Assembly (NCBI GenBank): GCA_964407525.1
Contig: CAYOWC010000290.1
Location: 1 to 6,225 of the forward strand
From: DUZB01 sp964407525
GTDB taxonomy: Bacteria; Desulfobacterota; DSM-4660; Desulfatiglandales; Desulfatiglandaceae
DNA length: 6,225 bases
Reading direction: 5' to 3'
Made by a program: the position numbers and the translations under genes. Shown here one piece after another: positions 1 through 6,077 of the stretch (within the stretch, counting starts at the first letter, position 1; each line of letters opens with the position of its first letter). A model generated the notes under the pieces. That model had not been told where the DNA came from, searched no databases, and saw nothing but the letters and a program-made list of their open reading frames with translations.

Positions 1-38
1 TGCTGTTACGGGTCTTGGTATCCGCGGATTGCCCGAAC

Positions 39-78
39 CCCGCTTTGCCGGTTAGCTTCAAGGATAAATCAAAGCGGG
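39..78. repeat. Inverted repeat upstream of the XRE gene
   Basis: CCCGCTTTG (39-47) and CAAAGCGGG (70-78) are perfect complements with a 22-base spacer, 43 bases before the XRE start. No T-run follows, so it is more likely an operator or leader hairpin than a terminator. Autoregulation by the XRE protein is a guess. Confidence 0.4.
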
Positions 79-121
79 AGAGGTTTCCATTTATCAAAAT
101 CGGGAGTGAAAGGCGAAGAAG

Positions 122-733
122 ATGAGCGCATTGGGAGACAGAATTCGTGAGGAGAGGAGCAAACGAAAGTTAACTCTGCAGCAGTTTGAGGAAAGAACGG
201 GGTTGTCAAAAAGCTTTCTCAGCCAAGTTGAAAGAGGCTTAGCTGAGCCATCCATAAGTTCCCTGAAAAAAATTGCAGGCCAATTTGGTATCAGCGTCGT
301 CCAGCTTTTTTCAGAAGATGGAAATGGGCACGCAAAGATGCACATTCAACATTCGGAAAAAGACGCTCCTAATGGAACACGGTATGCGGAAGATGTGAAA
401 GTGGTAAGAGCGAATCTGCGAAAAAGGTTTCAACTTCCAGGGAGCAATATTGGTTACGATCTCCTGACGCCTGATTTACGCCGCAGGATAGAAGTCCTTT
501 TTGTGCGTGCGGAACCCGGGGAGCATACCGGCGACGAACCCATGGTGAATATCCCGGGAGAGAAATTTGGTCTTGTCCTTAAAGGGAGTTTGGAAATCAC
601 GGTTTCCGACGAACTTTTTGTACTTCACGAGGGGGACACTATTTGTCATCCCGCAGATGTGCCCCATTCCTGGCGTTGTGTTGGGGACGAACCTTCGGAA
701 CTCGTATGGGTCATAACCCCGCCGTCTTTTTAA
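122..733 (+). CDS. XRE family transcriptional regulator with C-terminal cupin domain
   Basis: This 203-residue protein is a cytoplasmic DNA-binding regulator. Residues about 6-64 form an HTH_3/XRE domain: the helix-turn-helix spans about 17-40 (LTLQQFEERTGLSKSFLSQV, then ERG), followed by the usual EPSISSLKKIA stretch. Residues about 124-199 form a cupin barrel, with PGEHTGDEP and FGLVLKGSLEI for the first half and GDTICHPADVPHSW for the second; His135 and His182 sit where cupins often place metal or ligand contacts. The family generally senses a small molecule through the cupin and represses or activates nearby catabolic genes; the ligand here is unknown. The ATG at 122 is chosen because the HTH begins almost at once; the upstream AAAGG is a modest ribosome site. 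It converges on the VOC gene and might control the minus-strand enzyme operon, but that is inference. Confidence 0.92.
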   Translation: MSALGDRIREERSKRKLTLQQFEERTGLSKSFLSQVERGLAEPSISSLKKIAGQFGISVVQLFSEDGNGHAKMHIQHSEKDAPNGTRYAEDVKVVRANLRKRFQLPGSNIGYDLLTPDLRRRIEVLFVRAEPGEHTGDEPMVNIPGEKFGLVLKGSLEITVSDELFVLHEGDTICHPADVPHSWRCVGDEPSELVWVITPPSF

Positions 734-1092
734 CGCTTGGTGAGTTCCACCAGATTCCCGTCCGGGTCTTTAAAGAAAACATAATCAGATCCGTCGGGCC
801 GTTTACCGGGGCCTTCCACGACGTCGATACCGTGGGTATTCAGTTGGGCTAAAGCGTCGGAAAAATCCTCCACTTCCAAGGCAACATGTCGCATGGTGTT
901 GGGGATCACTTCGTCATATACCATGAGGTGAAGCTGGGTGTTTTTGTCCACTTGATACCAGTGTCCCGGGAAGTTAAACGCGGGCCTCTGGGCATCTTTC
1001 AACCCGAGGATCTCACTGTAAAACCGTTTACACGCTTCAAGATTCTTCACCACAATGCCCACATGATTGTAGGCTTTTATTTGTATCGCCAT
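730..1092 (-). CDS. VOC family protein (glyoxalase/dioxygenase fold)
   Basis: This 120-residue single-module protein has two beta-alpha-beta-beta-beta units of the vicinal oxygen chelate fold. The first starts with NHVGIVVKNLEACKRFYSEI at residues 9-28; the second starts at RHVALEVEDFSDAL near 68 and ends in FFKDPDGNLVEL at 106-117. His10, His55, His69 and Glu116 lie where VOC proteins hold a divalent metal, so a metal-dependent isomerase, lyase or dioxygenase-like activity is plausible, but the substrate cannot be read from sequence. Length is normal for single-domain members annotated as lactoylglutathione lyase-like or fosfomycin-resistance-like. It starts 18 bases after the GntR stop and is probably co-transcribed with it. 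A GAGG about 11 bases upstream is a weak ribosome site. Its stop overlaps the stop of the convergent XRE gene. Confidence 0.9.
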   Translation of the reverse strand: MAIQIKAYNHVGIVVKNLEACKRFYSEILGLKDAQRPAFNFPGHWYQVDKNTQLHLMVYDEVIPNTMRHVALEVEDFSDALAQLNTHGIDVVEGPGKRPDGSDYVFFKDPDGNLVELTKR

Positions 1093-1110
1093 AAATATGG
1101 TATCCTCATC

Positions 1111-1767
1111 CTAATTTAGAGAGCTTAACGAATCCTTCATTACCACTGCAGCTGCACGAAGGTCATCCGCTATCGCTTTCGAAACGCCGGGTTTGTTTTT
1201 TGATGCCAAGGCATCATAAATGGCCTGGTGATGTTTCATGGCGAGCAAAACATCCTGTTTCAGCCGCGCACAAAGAAAAATATAGGGTCCGATCCGCATC
1301 CACAAATTTGAAATAAAGTCAAAAAGAATGGGAGAGTTTGCCTGGTGGTAGATGCTGAAATGAAAGTTTTGATTGTGTTTCAAATAGACGCTGGGTTTAT
1401 CTATGGAATCGTACATTTTTTTTAACATCCCTTCAAGTTCGGAAAGAAGGGAATCGGGCAGGGAATCGCACGCCATCTCTGCGGCCATGGTTTCCAACAT
1501 GATTCTGAGTTTCAGAACCTCTTCCATTTCATCCGGTGTCAGGTTGTTTACATGGATGCTTTTGTTGCTTTCGATAACCACAATCCGTTCTGATTCCAGT
1601 TGCAGCAATGCCTCTCGCACCGGTGACAGACTTACTCCGAGCTTTTCGGCCAGGGACCGAAGACTGATTTTCTCCCCGGGCAGAATTTCTGCGGTGATCA
1701 TCTTTTCTTTGAGTACTTCGTAGACTCTCTGTCGAAGCGTTTTATTTTCTATCTTTTTTATTGCCAT
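1111..1767 (-). CDS. GntR family transcriptional regulator, FadR/FCD subfamily
   Basis: This 218-residue regulator has an N-terminal winged helix (about 10-75) with the GntR signature: ILPGEKISLRSLAEKLGVS, then SPVREALLQLESERIVV. An all-helical FCD effector domain follows (about 80-212). FCD domains usually bind a carboxylate, often through a metal site. Here His136 (NQNFHFSIY) and His180 (HHQAIYDAL) match two of the usual histidines, while the usual Asp and third His positions appear to be Asn132 and Asp202 by eye. A GGAG six bases before the ATG supports the start. It is first of a probable two-gene unit with the VOC gene and lies downstream of the molybdenum hydroxylase operon on the same strand, 433 bases away. 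It is a good candidate for a substrate-responsive repressor of that operon, which is inference from position. Confidence 0.93.
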   Translation of the reverse strand: MAIKKIENKTLRQRVYEVLKEKMITAEILPGEKISLRSLAEKLGVSLSPVREALLQLESERIVVIESNKSIHVNNLTPDEMEEVLKLRIMLETMAAEMACDSLPDSLLSELEGMLKKMYDSIDKPSVYLKHNQNFHFSIYHQANSPILFDFISNLWMRIGPYIFLCARLKQDVLLAMKHHQAIYDALASKNKPGVSKAIADDLRAAAVVMKDSLSSLN

Positions 1768-1935
1768 CCAAAGCTCCGAAGGGATTTCTCCGAGGGGTGT
1801 CGTTAGTCACACCGCTGAAGTGGTTGTAAGCGGCTCCATCACCATGTTGACCTGATGTGAATTTGATGAGAAAGTCTCGGGTTTGGTTCTAACTTCACCC
1901 ACTTGATAGGATCACCCAAGAATACGTTCGACAGT

Positions 1936-2018
1936 TCATAATCATAATCATAATCATAATCATACTCCTTTTAACCTATTGCAGGGCTCTTCGATTATGA
2001 TTACGATTAAGATTATGA
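1936..2018. repeat. Long imperfect inverted repeat (26-base arms)
   Basis: The arm at 1936-1961 is complementary to 1993-2018 at 24 of 26 positions, with a 31-base spacer. The left arm is a perfect hexamer array; the right arm has diverged units (ATTATG, ATTACG, ATTAAG, ATTATG). A second roughly concentric pair, 1877-1893 against 2045-2061, matches at 15 of 17 positions. Together they suggest an inverted duplication or a degenerate mobile or palindromic element. It could form a cruciform or a long RNA hairpin. Confidence 0.8.
1937..1964. repeat. CATAAT hexamer tandem array
   Basis: Four perfect consecutive copies of CATAAT (1937-1960) are followed by a partial copy, CATA. Read on the minus strand this is ATG-ATT repeated directly after AAAAGGAG. 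The array also forms the left arm of the larger inverted repeat at 1936-2018. Confidence 0.9.
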
Positions 2019-2117
2019 GTAAGAAAACAACTGTAATGGCCGACGTTAGAACCAAGCCCAAAGTTTCAAAATGCAGTGGTGAAGGAATCATCTACTCTGT
2101 ACAGATTCCGATGGGAA

Positions 2118-2158
2118 AGTCGAGGATACCACCTTTCCTATCCATGGCATCCTCGACT
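2118..2158 (-). terminator. Hairpin downstream of the enzyme operon, possible terminator
   Basis: AGTCGAGGAT (2118-2127) and ATCCTCGACT (2149-2158) are perfect complements. The stem can continue past one mismatch with CCA/TGG, leaving a 13-base loop. It begins 43 bases after the last enzyme gene's stop, a usual place for an operon terminator. On the minus strand only TTT follows, so it is a weak intrinsic terminator at best. It could instead be an operator or an RNA-stabilising element. Closer to the stop, 2187-2202 can form a six-pair hairpin (one G-T pair) followed by ATTTT. Confidence 0.4.
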
Positions 2159-2200
2159 CTTGAAAAACACCTGTTTATTTTAAAATGATCCCGTAGGAGA

Positions 2201-3202
2201 TCAGTTCGTTTTTTCCTTTTCTTCCAGTGCCCTTAAAACCACCTCCGGAGTGATGGGGATCTCTGTGATCCATACCCCTACTGCATCATGGATGGCAGTA
2301 ATGATCGCAGGTATGGGCGCCGTAGAAGAGCCTTCTGAAAAGCCCTTGGCTCCTTTTACGCCCGCTGGATGCGGAACTTCTACCAGCTCGCTTGTGGTGT
2401 CTTCAGGGTAGTCGGCAAAGGTAGGAATCTGATAATCCGCCAGGCTGCCCGGAGAGTGAGCAATTTCCGGGTAATAGGGCATGGAGTTTTCCGAAAACAC
2501 ATAACCAAGCCCAATAGATAAGCCACCGTGTATTTGCATTTTACACATCATGGGGTTTACCGCTTTTCCAACTTCCCAGACTTGAATGGCCTTATGAAGA
2601 TCCACCACGCCTGTCTCGGTATCCACTTCCAACTCTACTACGCAGGCGCCAAAGGAAATAGCGCCGACAGCTTCCATTTTTCCTGTTTCGGGATCATGGT
2701 CCGTAAAGGGGGCGGGGTACCACGCGCCAGTGCCGATGAAGAAATTGGCACTGCCTAAAACACCTTCGCCCACTTCTGCCATGGTCATTACTTTTTCACT
2801 ATCCTTTACCGAGACTTTGTTGTCGGCGAAAACTACATTTGCCGCATCCACTTCAAATTGTTCCGCAGCCCATGCGCAGACCTGGTTTTTCAGGTCTTCC
2901 GCGGCAAGACGGACGGCGTGGGGGTCAACCAAGGTGACCCGGCTGGCAAAACTACCCGTGCTTACGGGTGCCATATTTCCTGCTTGGTGGTTCACGCTGA
3001 TGGAATCAATGGGGACATCCAATTCGTCAGCGGCATACTGCTGCAGAATGGTGGTGGAGCCTTGACCGAGATCCGCCGTCCCGATGATAAGGGTGAATGT
3101 TCCATCAGGCTTCAGCTGAATTGCCGCCTGACTCGGATCCCCTGCTCCTTTGTTGCCCGTAGGATGCAAGATCAACGAAATGCCGTTACCTCTCTTTTTC
3201 AT
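2201..3202 (-). CDS. Molybdopterin hydroxylase, C-terminal half of the catalytic subunit (NdhM-like)
   Basis: This 333-residue protein is the C-terminal half of a xanthine dehydrogenase-family molybdopterin subunit, which is normally one chain of about 750-800 residues. It starts GNGISL (5-10), where the second cofactor-binding domain begins in unsplit relatives, carries the cofactor loop GTADLGQGS (41-49), and ends with VKGAKGFSEGSS (282-293) and ITEIPITPEVVLRAL. Glu290 aligns with the conserved catalytic glutamate (GVGE in most relatives). The enzyme hydroxylates a substrate carbon with water-derived oxygen at the Mo centre. The split is not a recent frameshift: there is a perfect AAGGAGGAGGT seven bases before the ATG, overlapping the last codons of the preceding gene. 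Size and split point match the medium subunit of Eubacterium barkeri nicotinate dehydrogenase. The substrate is not determined. Confidence 0.92.
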   Translation of the reverse strand: MKKRGNGISLILHPTGNKGAGDPSQAAIQLKPDGTFTLIIGTADLGQGSTTILQQYAADELDVPIDSISVNHQAGNMAPVSTGSFASRVTLVDPHAVRLAAEDLKNQVCAWAAEQFEVDAANVVFADNKVSVKDSEKVMTMAEVGEGVLGSANFFIGTGAWYPAPFTDHDPETGKMEAVGAISFGACVVELEVDTETGVVDLHKAIQVWEVGKAVNPMMCKMQIHGGLSIGLGYVFSENSMPYYPEIAHSPGSLADYQIPTFADYPEDTTSELVEVPHPAGVKGAKGFSEGSSTAPIPAIITAIHDAVGVWITEIPITPEVVLRALEEKEKTN

Positions 3203-3203
3203 G

Positions 3204-3214
3204 AGTTTACCTCC
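3204..3214 (-). promoter_or_regulatory. Strong ribosome binding site for the C-terminal subunit, overlapping the upstream stop
   Basis: The minus strand reads AAGGAGGAGGTAAACTCATG. The Shine-Dalgarno sequence encodes the last residues (Arg-Arg-Arg) and reaches the stop of the N-terminal subunit. The next start is four bases after that stop. In the start codon's own frame an upstream TGA blocks read-through fusion. This argues for translational coupling of two real subunits rather than an interrupted gene. Confidence 0.85.
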
Positions 3215-4511
3215 TCCTTGAGCTCATTTGCAGGAGTTTTTCAGGCAACTGAATTCCTGCTACTTCAGCGCACTTCTTCATTGCCTCTAAAGCTCCGGCT
3301 GCCTGGACCACATATTGAGAGGCGCCAATGTCGCCGTCTCTCCACGCATTGATAAACCGAAGTTCCCATGGGTCCATGCCCAGTTTGTCGGCAATTCGAC
3401 TCATCTGAACTTCGGCAGGAATCTGGCCGTTGATGATGGCGAATCCCCGCATGGAGATACCCACCGGTTTGTTCGTGAATATGGTCTGGCATTCAACACG
3501 AATGTTGGGGATATGGTAGGGGCCCGAAGCAAACATGGCGCATTTTTCCGTTGCATAGGGGGAAAAGCCGCAATAGGCACCGCTGTCGTGGAACTCCTTG
3601 ATATGCGAGGCAACAATACGACCATCATTTGTTACCCCTGTCTTGTAATCAAAGACCCATGCCCCTCTTTTTCCGGAATAGAGCAAATCCTCCTGCCTTG
3701 TGAGTCGGAATTTGACCGGTTTGCCAAACTTTAACGCGCCGAGTCCGGCGATGTGATCACAGTTGATTTCGTTTTTCCCGCCAAATCCGCCGCCGGTTCT
3801 TCCTCCAATATAGTTGATTTTGCTTTGAGGGAGATTGAAAATACCGCATAACATCCCTAATTGCAGGTTTACACATTGGCTGTGGGTGTGGATCTGCAGA
3901 CGACCCGAATCATCGATCTTGGCAACAGAGACTTGCGGCTCCATTGCACAATGATCCTGAACGCCTTCTTTGTATCTGCCCTCAATGATGTGATCCGCCT
4001 CAGCAAATCCGGCTTCGATATCGCCGATTTTTATGACGCGGGTTGTTACATCAGGCAAGTACTCAAAAAGGTTATTGGGTGTGCCGGGCCGCACAATGGG
4101 TGCATCGGTTTTCATGGCCTCAAACATATCGTAGACGTGCGGGAGCTCTTCGATATCCAGTTTCGCTTCCAAAACGGCGCCTGCTGCAATATCTTCATCC
4201 ATTGCTACCACGGCGGCGATGGGCTCCCCTTTGTAACGAATGTCCTTAGGATTCAAGACCGCCTGGTCCCCATAGGTCCCGCAGAGATTCTGTCCAGGAA
4301 TATCGTCAGCGGTTATAATGCCCACGACCCCGGGTATTTTTTTAACAGCGCTGAAATCAATGTTTTTGATCGTTCCCCTGCTCACTGGACTGCGCAGGAG
4401 CTTTGCGTAAAGCATGCCCGGGACTTGCACATCATCAACAAATATGGCAGTGCCGTTCACTTGTCCCAGCCCATTGTATCGTGGAATGGACTTTCCCACA
4501 TATTCCGTCAT
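3207..4511 (-). CDS. Molybdopterin hydroxylase, N-terminal half of the catalytic subunit (NdhL-like)
   Basis: This 434-residue protein has the aldehyde oxidase/xanthine dehydrogenase a/b hammerhead domain (about 15-130) and then the first molybdopterin-binding domain. Visible motifs are AMEPQ at 189-193, Gln212 in HTHSQ (the Mo-site glutamine position), TGGGFGGK at 239-246, and MRGFA at 354-358. It ends where larger relatives continue into the second cofactor domain, which here is the next gene four bases on, so the two chains should assemble around one cofactor. Glu, Arg and Phe positions that contact xanthine in bovine xanthine dehydrogenase appear as Asn247, Lys323 and Met354 by hand alignment, arguing against a standard xanthine enzyme. 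AAAGGAG eight bases before the ATG lies inside the last codons of the iron-sulfur gene. The closest recalled match in layout is NdhL of nicotinate dehydrogenase. Confidence 0.93.
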   Translation of the reverse strand: MTEYVGKSIPRYNGLGQVNGTAIFVDDVQVPGMLYAKLLRSPVSRGTIKNIDFSAVKKIPGVVGIITADDIPGQNLCGTYGDQAVLNPKDIRYKGEPIAAVVAMDEDIAAGAVLEAKLDIEELPHVYDMFEAMKTDAPIVRPGTPNNLFEYLPDVTTRVIKIGDIEAGFAEADHIIEGRYKEGVQDHCAMEPQVSVAKIDDSGRLQIHTHSQCVNLQLGMLCGIFNLPQSKINYIGGRTGGGFGGKNEINCDHIAGLGALKFGKPVKFRLTRQEDLLYSGKRGAWVFDYKTGVTNDGRIVASHIKEFHDSGAYCGFSPYATEKCAMFASGPYHIPNIRVECQTIFTNKPVGISMRGFAIINGQIPAEVQMSRIADKLGMDPWELRFINAWRDGDIGASQYVVQAAGALEAMKKCAEVAGIQLPEKLLQMSSRRR

Positions 4512-4516
4512 GGCAT

Positions 4517-4990
4517 CTACTCCTTTCCCTTATCGCTGGCGACCGATTCAATGGCTTCAATAACTTGCACATAGGTGCCACAGCGGCAAAGATTTCCTGA
4601 CATATATTCCACGATTTCTTCCCGTGAAGGATCGGGAGTTTTCTCTAACAAGGCCTTGCCGGCAATAATCATCCCGGGAGTACAGAAACCACACTGGGAA
4701 GCGCCGTGTTCGTGAAAGGCCTTCTGCAAAGGATCCATCTCTCCATCTTTTCCTAATCCCTCAATGGTGCCTATTTCTTTGCCTGCTACTGTCATTGCAA
4801 TAGTAAGGCAGGATCGCACGGGTTCTCCGTCGATCAGAACCGTGCATGTGCCGCAATCCCCTGAGTCACAGCCGCGTTTAGGGCCCATAACGCGCAATTG
4901 CTCACGGAGCACATCCAGAAGGGTGTCAGACGGCTTCACCAGTACTTCCACAGGTGAGCCATTCAAATTGAATGCTACTATCTGTTTCAT
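4517..4990 (-). CDS. [2Fe-2S] iron-sulfur subunit of the molybdenum hydroxylase (NdhS/CoxS-like)
   Basis: This 157-residue electron-transfer subunit carries two [2Fe-2S] clusters. The plant-ferredoxin-type N-terminal domain has Cys41, Cys46, Cys49 and Cys61 (CDSGDCGTC and later RSC). The helical C-terminal domain has Cys100 and Cys103 (QCGFCTPGM) and Cys135 and Cys137 (NLCRCGTY). Gln99, before the second cluster, is the conserved residue near the molybdopterin. All eight ligands are intact. The start is set at the ATG at 4990 (MKQIVAFNLNG) because AAGGAGG lies ten bases upstream and family members begin here. An in-frame ATG at 5044 would add 18 unusual residues and overlap the FAD gene. It lies 19 bases after the FAD subunit stop and five before the next start, so it is co-translated within the operon. 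Confidence 0.95.
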   Translation of the reverse strand: MKQIVAFNLNGSPVEVLVKPSDTLLDVLREQLRVMGPKRGCDSGDCGTCTVLIDGEPVRSCLTIAMTVAGKEIGTIEGLGKDGEMDPLQKAFHEHGASQCGFCTPGMIIAGKALLEKTPDPSREEIVEYMSGNLCRCGTYVQVIEAIESVASDKGKE

Positions 4991-5009
4991 GGTCTTTATG
5001 CCTCCTTGA

Positions 5010-5861
5010 CTAGTTTTCAATGCCGGCGGCCTGAGCGAGGGCACGCGTCACCAGGGCTTTTCCAGCTTTCTGGCGGTACCATGCTGTGGCACGCTGATCA
5101 TCAATCGGGGTGCTCTCGGCTACGGCTTCTGCAGCGCAATCTGAAAGCACTTTTTCATCCACGTCTTTTCCTTCAATAAAAGCTTCCGCCTTTACACAGC
5201 GAAGGGGTGTGGGCGCCATTGCCCCCAGGGAAATCCTGGCATTCTTGCATTGCTTTCCATCCATGACGAGATGGACGCCCGTGTTGACCACAGACAGTGT
5301 TAAAGCTTTGCGACGACCCAGTTTAAAAAATGACGTTTCCCCTGCCGGAACAGGAATATGAATTTCAATAAGCAGTTCATTTGCCTTCCGAACAGTCTGC
5401 CCGGGCCCGGTGAAAAAATCCTGGATGGGAACCATTCGTTCCGAATCGGAACTCTTCAAGAGAAGCTCCGCATCCAGGGCCAATAAAATGACAGTCAGGT
5501 CAGCAGCCGGAGAACCATTAGCCAGGTTTCCACCTATAGTCCCGGTGTTTCGCACGGCCACGCAACTCCCTTGTTTTGCAGCCCCTGTGAGAACGCCCAT
5601 CTTGTCTAACAGCACAGTGCTTTCTGCAATCTGGGTCCAGGTGGTGGTTGCTCCCACTATGACTTTTGGACCCTCCTCTTTAATGTAATCCAACCCCAGT
5701 CCCCCGATATACATGAGGCTTTCCGGGCACAATTCATGGTAATTGATCCTGGGTACCAGATCGGTGCCTCCAGCTAAAACGGTCGCCTTGTCGCCATATT
5801 CAGCTAAAAACTTCAAGGCTTCTCCAACATCTGTTGGAGCAAAATAACCCAAATCTTTCAT
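5010..5861 (-). CDS. FAD-binding subunit of the molybdenum hydroxylase (NdhF/CoxM-like)
   Basis: This 283-residue subunit binds FAD and passes electrons from the iron-sulfur clusters to an acceptor. It has a FAD_binding_5 domain (about 1-170) with the two flavin motifs AGGTDL (30-35) and VRNTGTIGGNLANGSPAADL (103-122), then a CO dehydrogenase flavoprotein C-terminal domain (about 175-280) starting FFKLGRRKALTLSVV. Length is normal. There is no extra cluster domain of the 4-hydroxybenzoyl-CoA reductase type, nor an obvious NAD site, so the acceptor is unclear. AAAGGAGG eight bases before the ATG fixes the start. It is the first gene of the four-gene operon, and its order (F, S, L, M) matches nicotinate dehydrogenase of Eubacterium barkeri. 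The upstream leader contains several hairpins. Confidence 0.95.
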   Translation of the reverse strand: MKDLGYFAPTDVGEALKFLAEYGDKATVLAGGTDLVPRINYHELCPESLMYIGGLGLDYIKEEGPKVIVGATTTWTQIAESTVLLDKMGVLTGAAKQGSCVAVRNTGTIGGNLANGSPAADLTVILLALDAELLLKSSDSERMVPIQDFFTGPGQTVRKANELLIEIHIPVPAGETSFFKLGRRKALTLSVVNTGVHLVMDGKQCKNARISLGAMAPTPLRCVKAEAFIEGKDVDEKVLSDCAAEAVAESTPIDDQRATAWYRQKAGKALVTRALAQAAGIEN

Positions 5862-5973
5862 AAGCCAATCCTCCTTTCTTTAATCGTTCAAGGCCATTTC
5901 TCCAAAAAACAAAATTTTCTCCTTACGAAGCCTCCTTCCTGAAATTATTATTTGGAAAATCGATCTCTATTTT

Positions 5974-6072
5974 GTTCGCACGTAAGGCTTGAAAACCTGA
6001 AACCATGTGCGAACCCTGTGTGTGCCACTAATCCGTAGTGGAACAGTCATGCAGGGTCACTTTTAGGACCCT
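5974..6072 (-). promoter_or_regulatory. Structured leader RNA with competing hairpins
   Basis: In the minus-strand transcript three hairpins follow each other. The first is AGGGUC (6072-6067) with GACCCU (6058-6053). The second is ACCCUG (6057-6052) with CAGGGU (6018-6013), enclosing CCACUA with UAGUGG (6041-6036, 6030-6025). The third is GUUCGCAC (6014-6007) with GUGCGAAC (5981-5974). The first two share an arm and cannot form together. A downstream CGTAAGG (5927-5921) can pair with CCTTACG (5987-5981) and compete with the third. This resembles a riboswitch or attenuator, but it matches no known class that I can recognise. Confidence 0.45.
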
Positions 6073-6077
6073 TCACT

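Larger units (their letters stand above)
1768..2200. other. Intergenic region with inverted repeats, no convincing gene
   Basis: This stretch lies between the end of the molybdopterin subunit operon and the GntR gene. It contains a CATAAT hexamer array that forms one arm of a long inverted repeat, a second weaker pair of inverted arms around it, and a 10-base-stem hairpin near 2118-2158. It must hold the GntR promoter if that gene is transcribed separately, but no clear -35/-10 pair stands out. A reading frame on the + strand (about 1979-2188) starts inside the repeat, lacks a good ribosome site and resembles nothing I recognise, so it is not called. Confidence 0.6.

Noticed and set aside
2..55. 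Short open frame (AVTGLGIRGLPEPRFAG, then TAG) as the tail of a gene entering from the left edge
   Set aside because: Only 17 residues are visible, they match no family I know, and the frame is too short to separate from chance.
1979..2188. A 69-codon + strand frame in the intergenic region
   Set aside because: It starts within the degenerate hexamer arm, has no good ribosome site, contains both arms of the 2118-2158 hairpin, and the product resembles no known protein.
3197..3215. Frameshift or nonsense mutation breaking the large subunit
   Set aside because: The second half has its own perfect ribosome site and ATG, the halves meet at a domain border, and a known enzyme family is split in the same way.
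4991..5044. Upstream ATG for the iron-sulfur subunit
   Set aside because: It would overlap the FAD gene, add a tail not seen in the family and lack a clear ribosome site, whereas the ATG at 4990 has AAGGAGG and the expected N-terminus.
5880..5897. Five-codon upstream frame MALND before the FAD gene
   Set aside because: It is too short to distinguish from chance, and its ribosome site spacing is very short.
5974..6014. A CRISPR repeat (GTTCGCAC...GAAAC look)
   Set aside because: The segment occurs once, with no regularly spaced copies or cas genes. It is better explained as a hairpin.
5974..6060. A tRNA, because of GGTTCGCAC resembling a T-loop
   Set aside because: No acceptor, D-arm or anticodon arm can be placed around it, and the T-stem does not pair.
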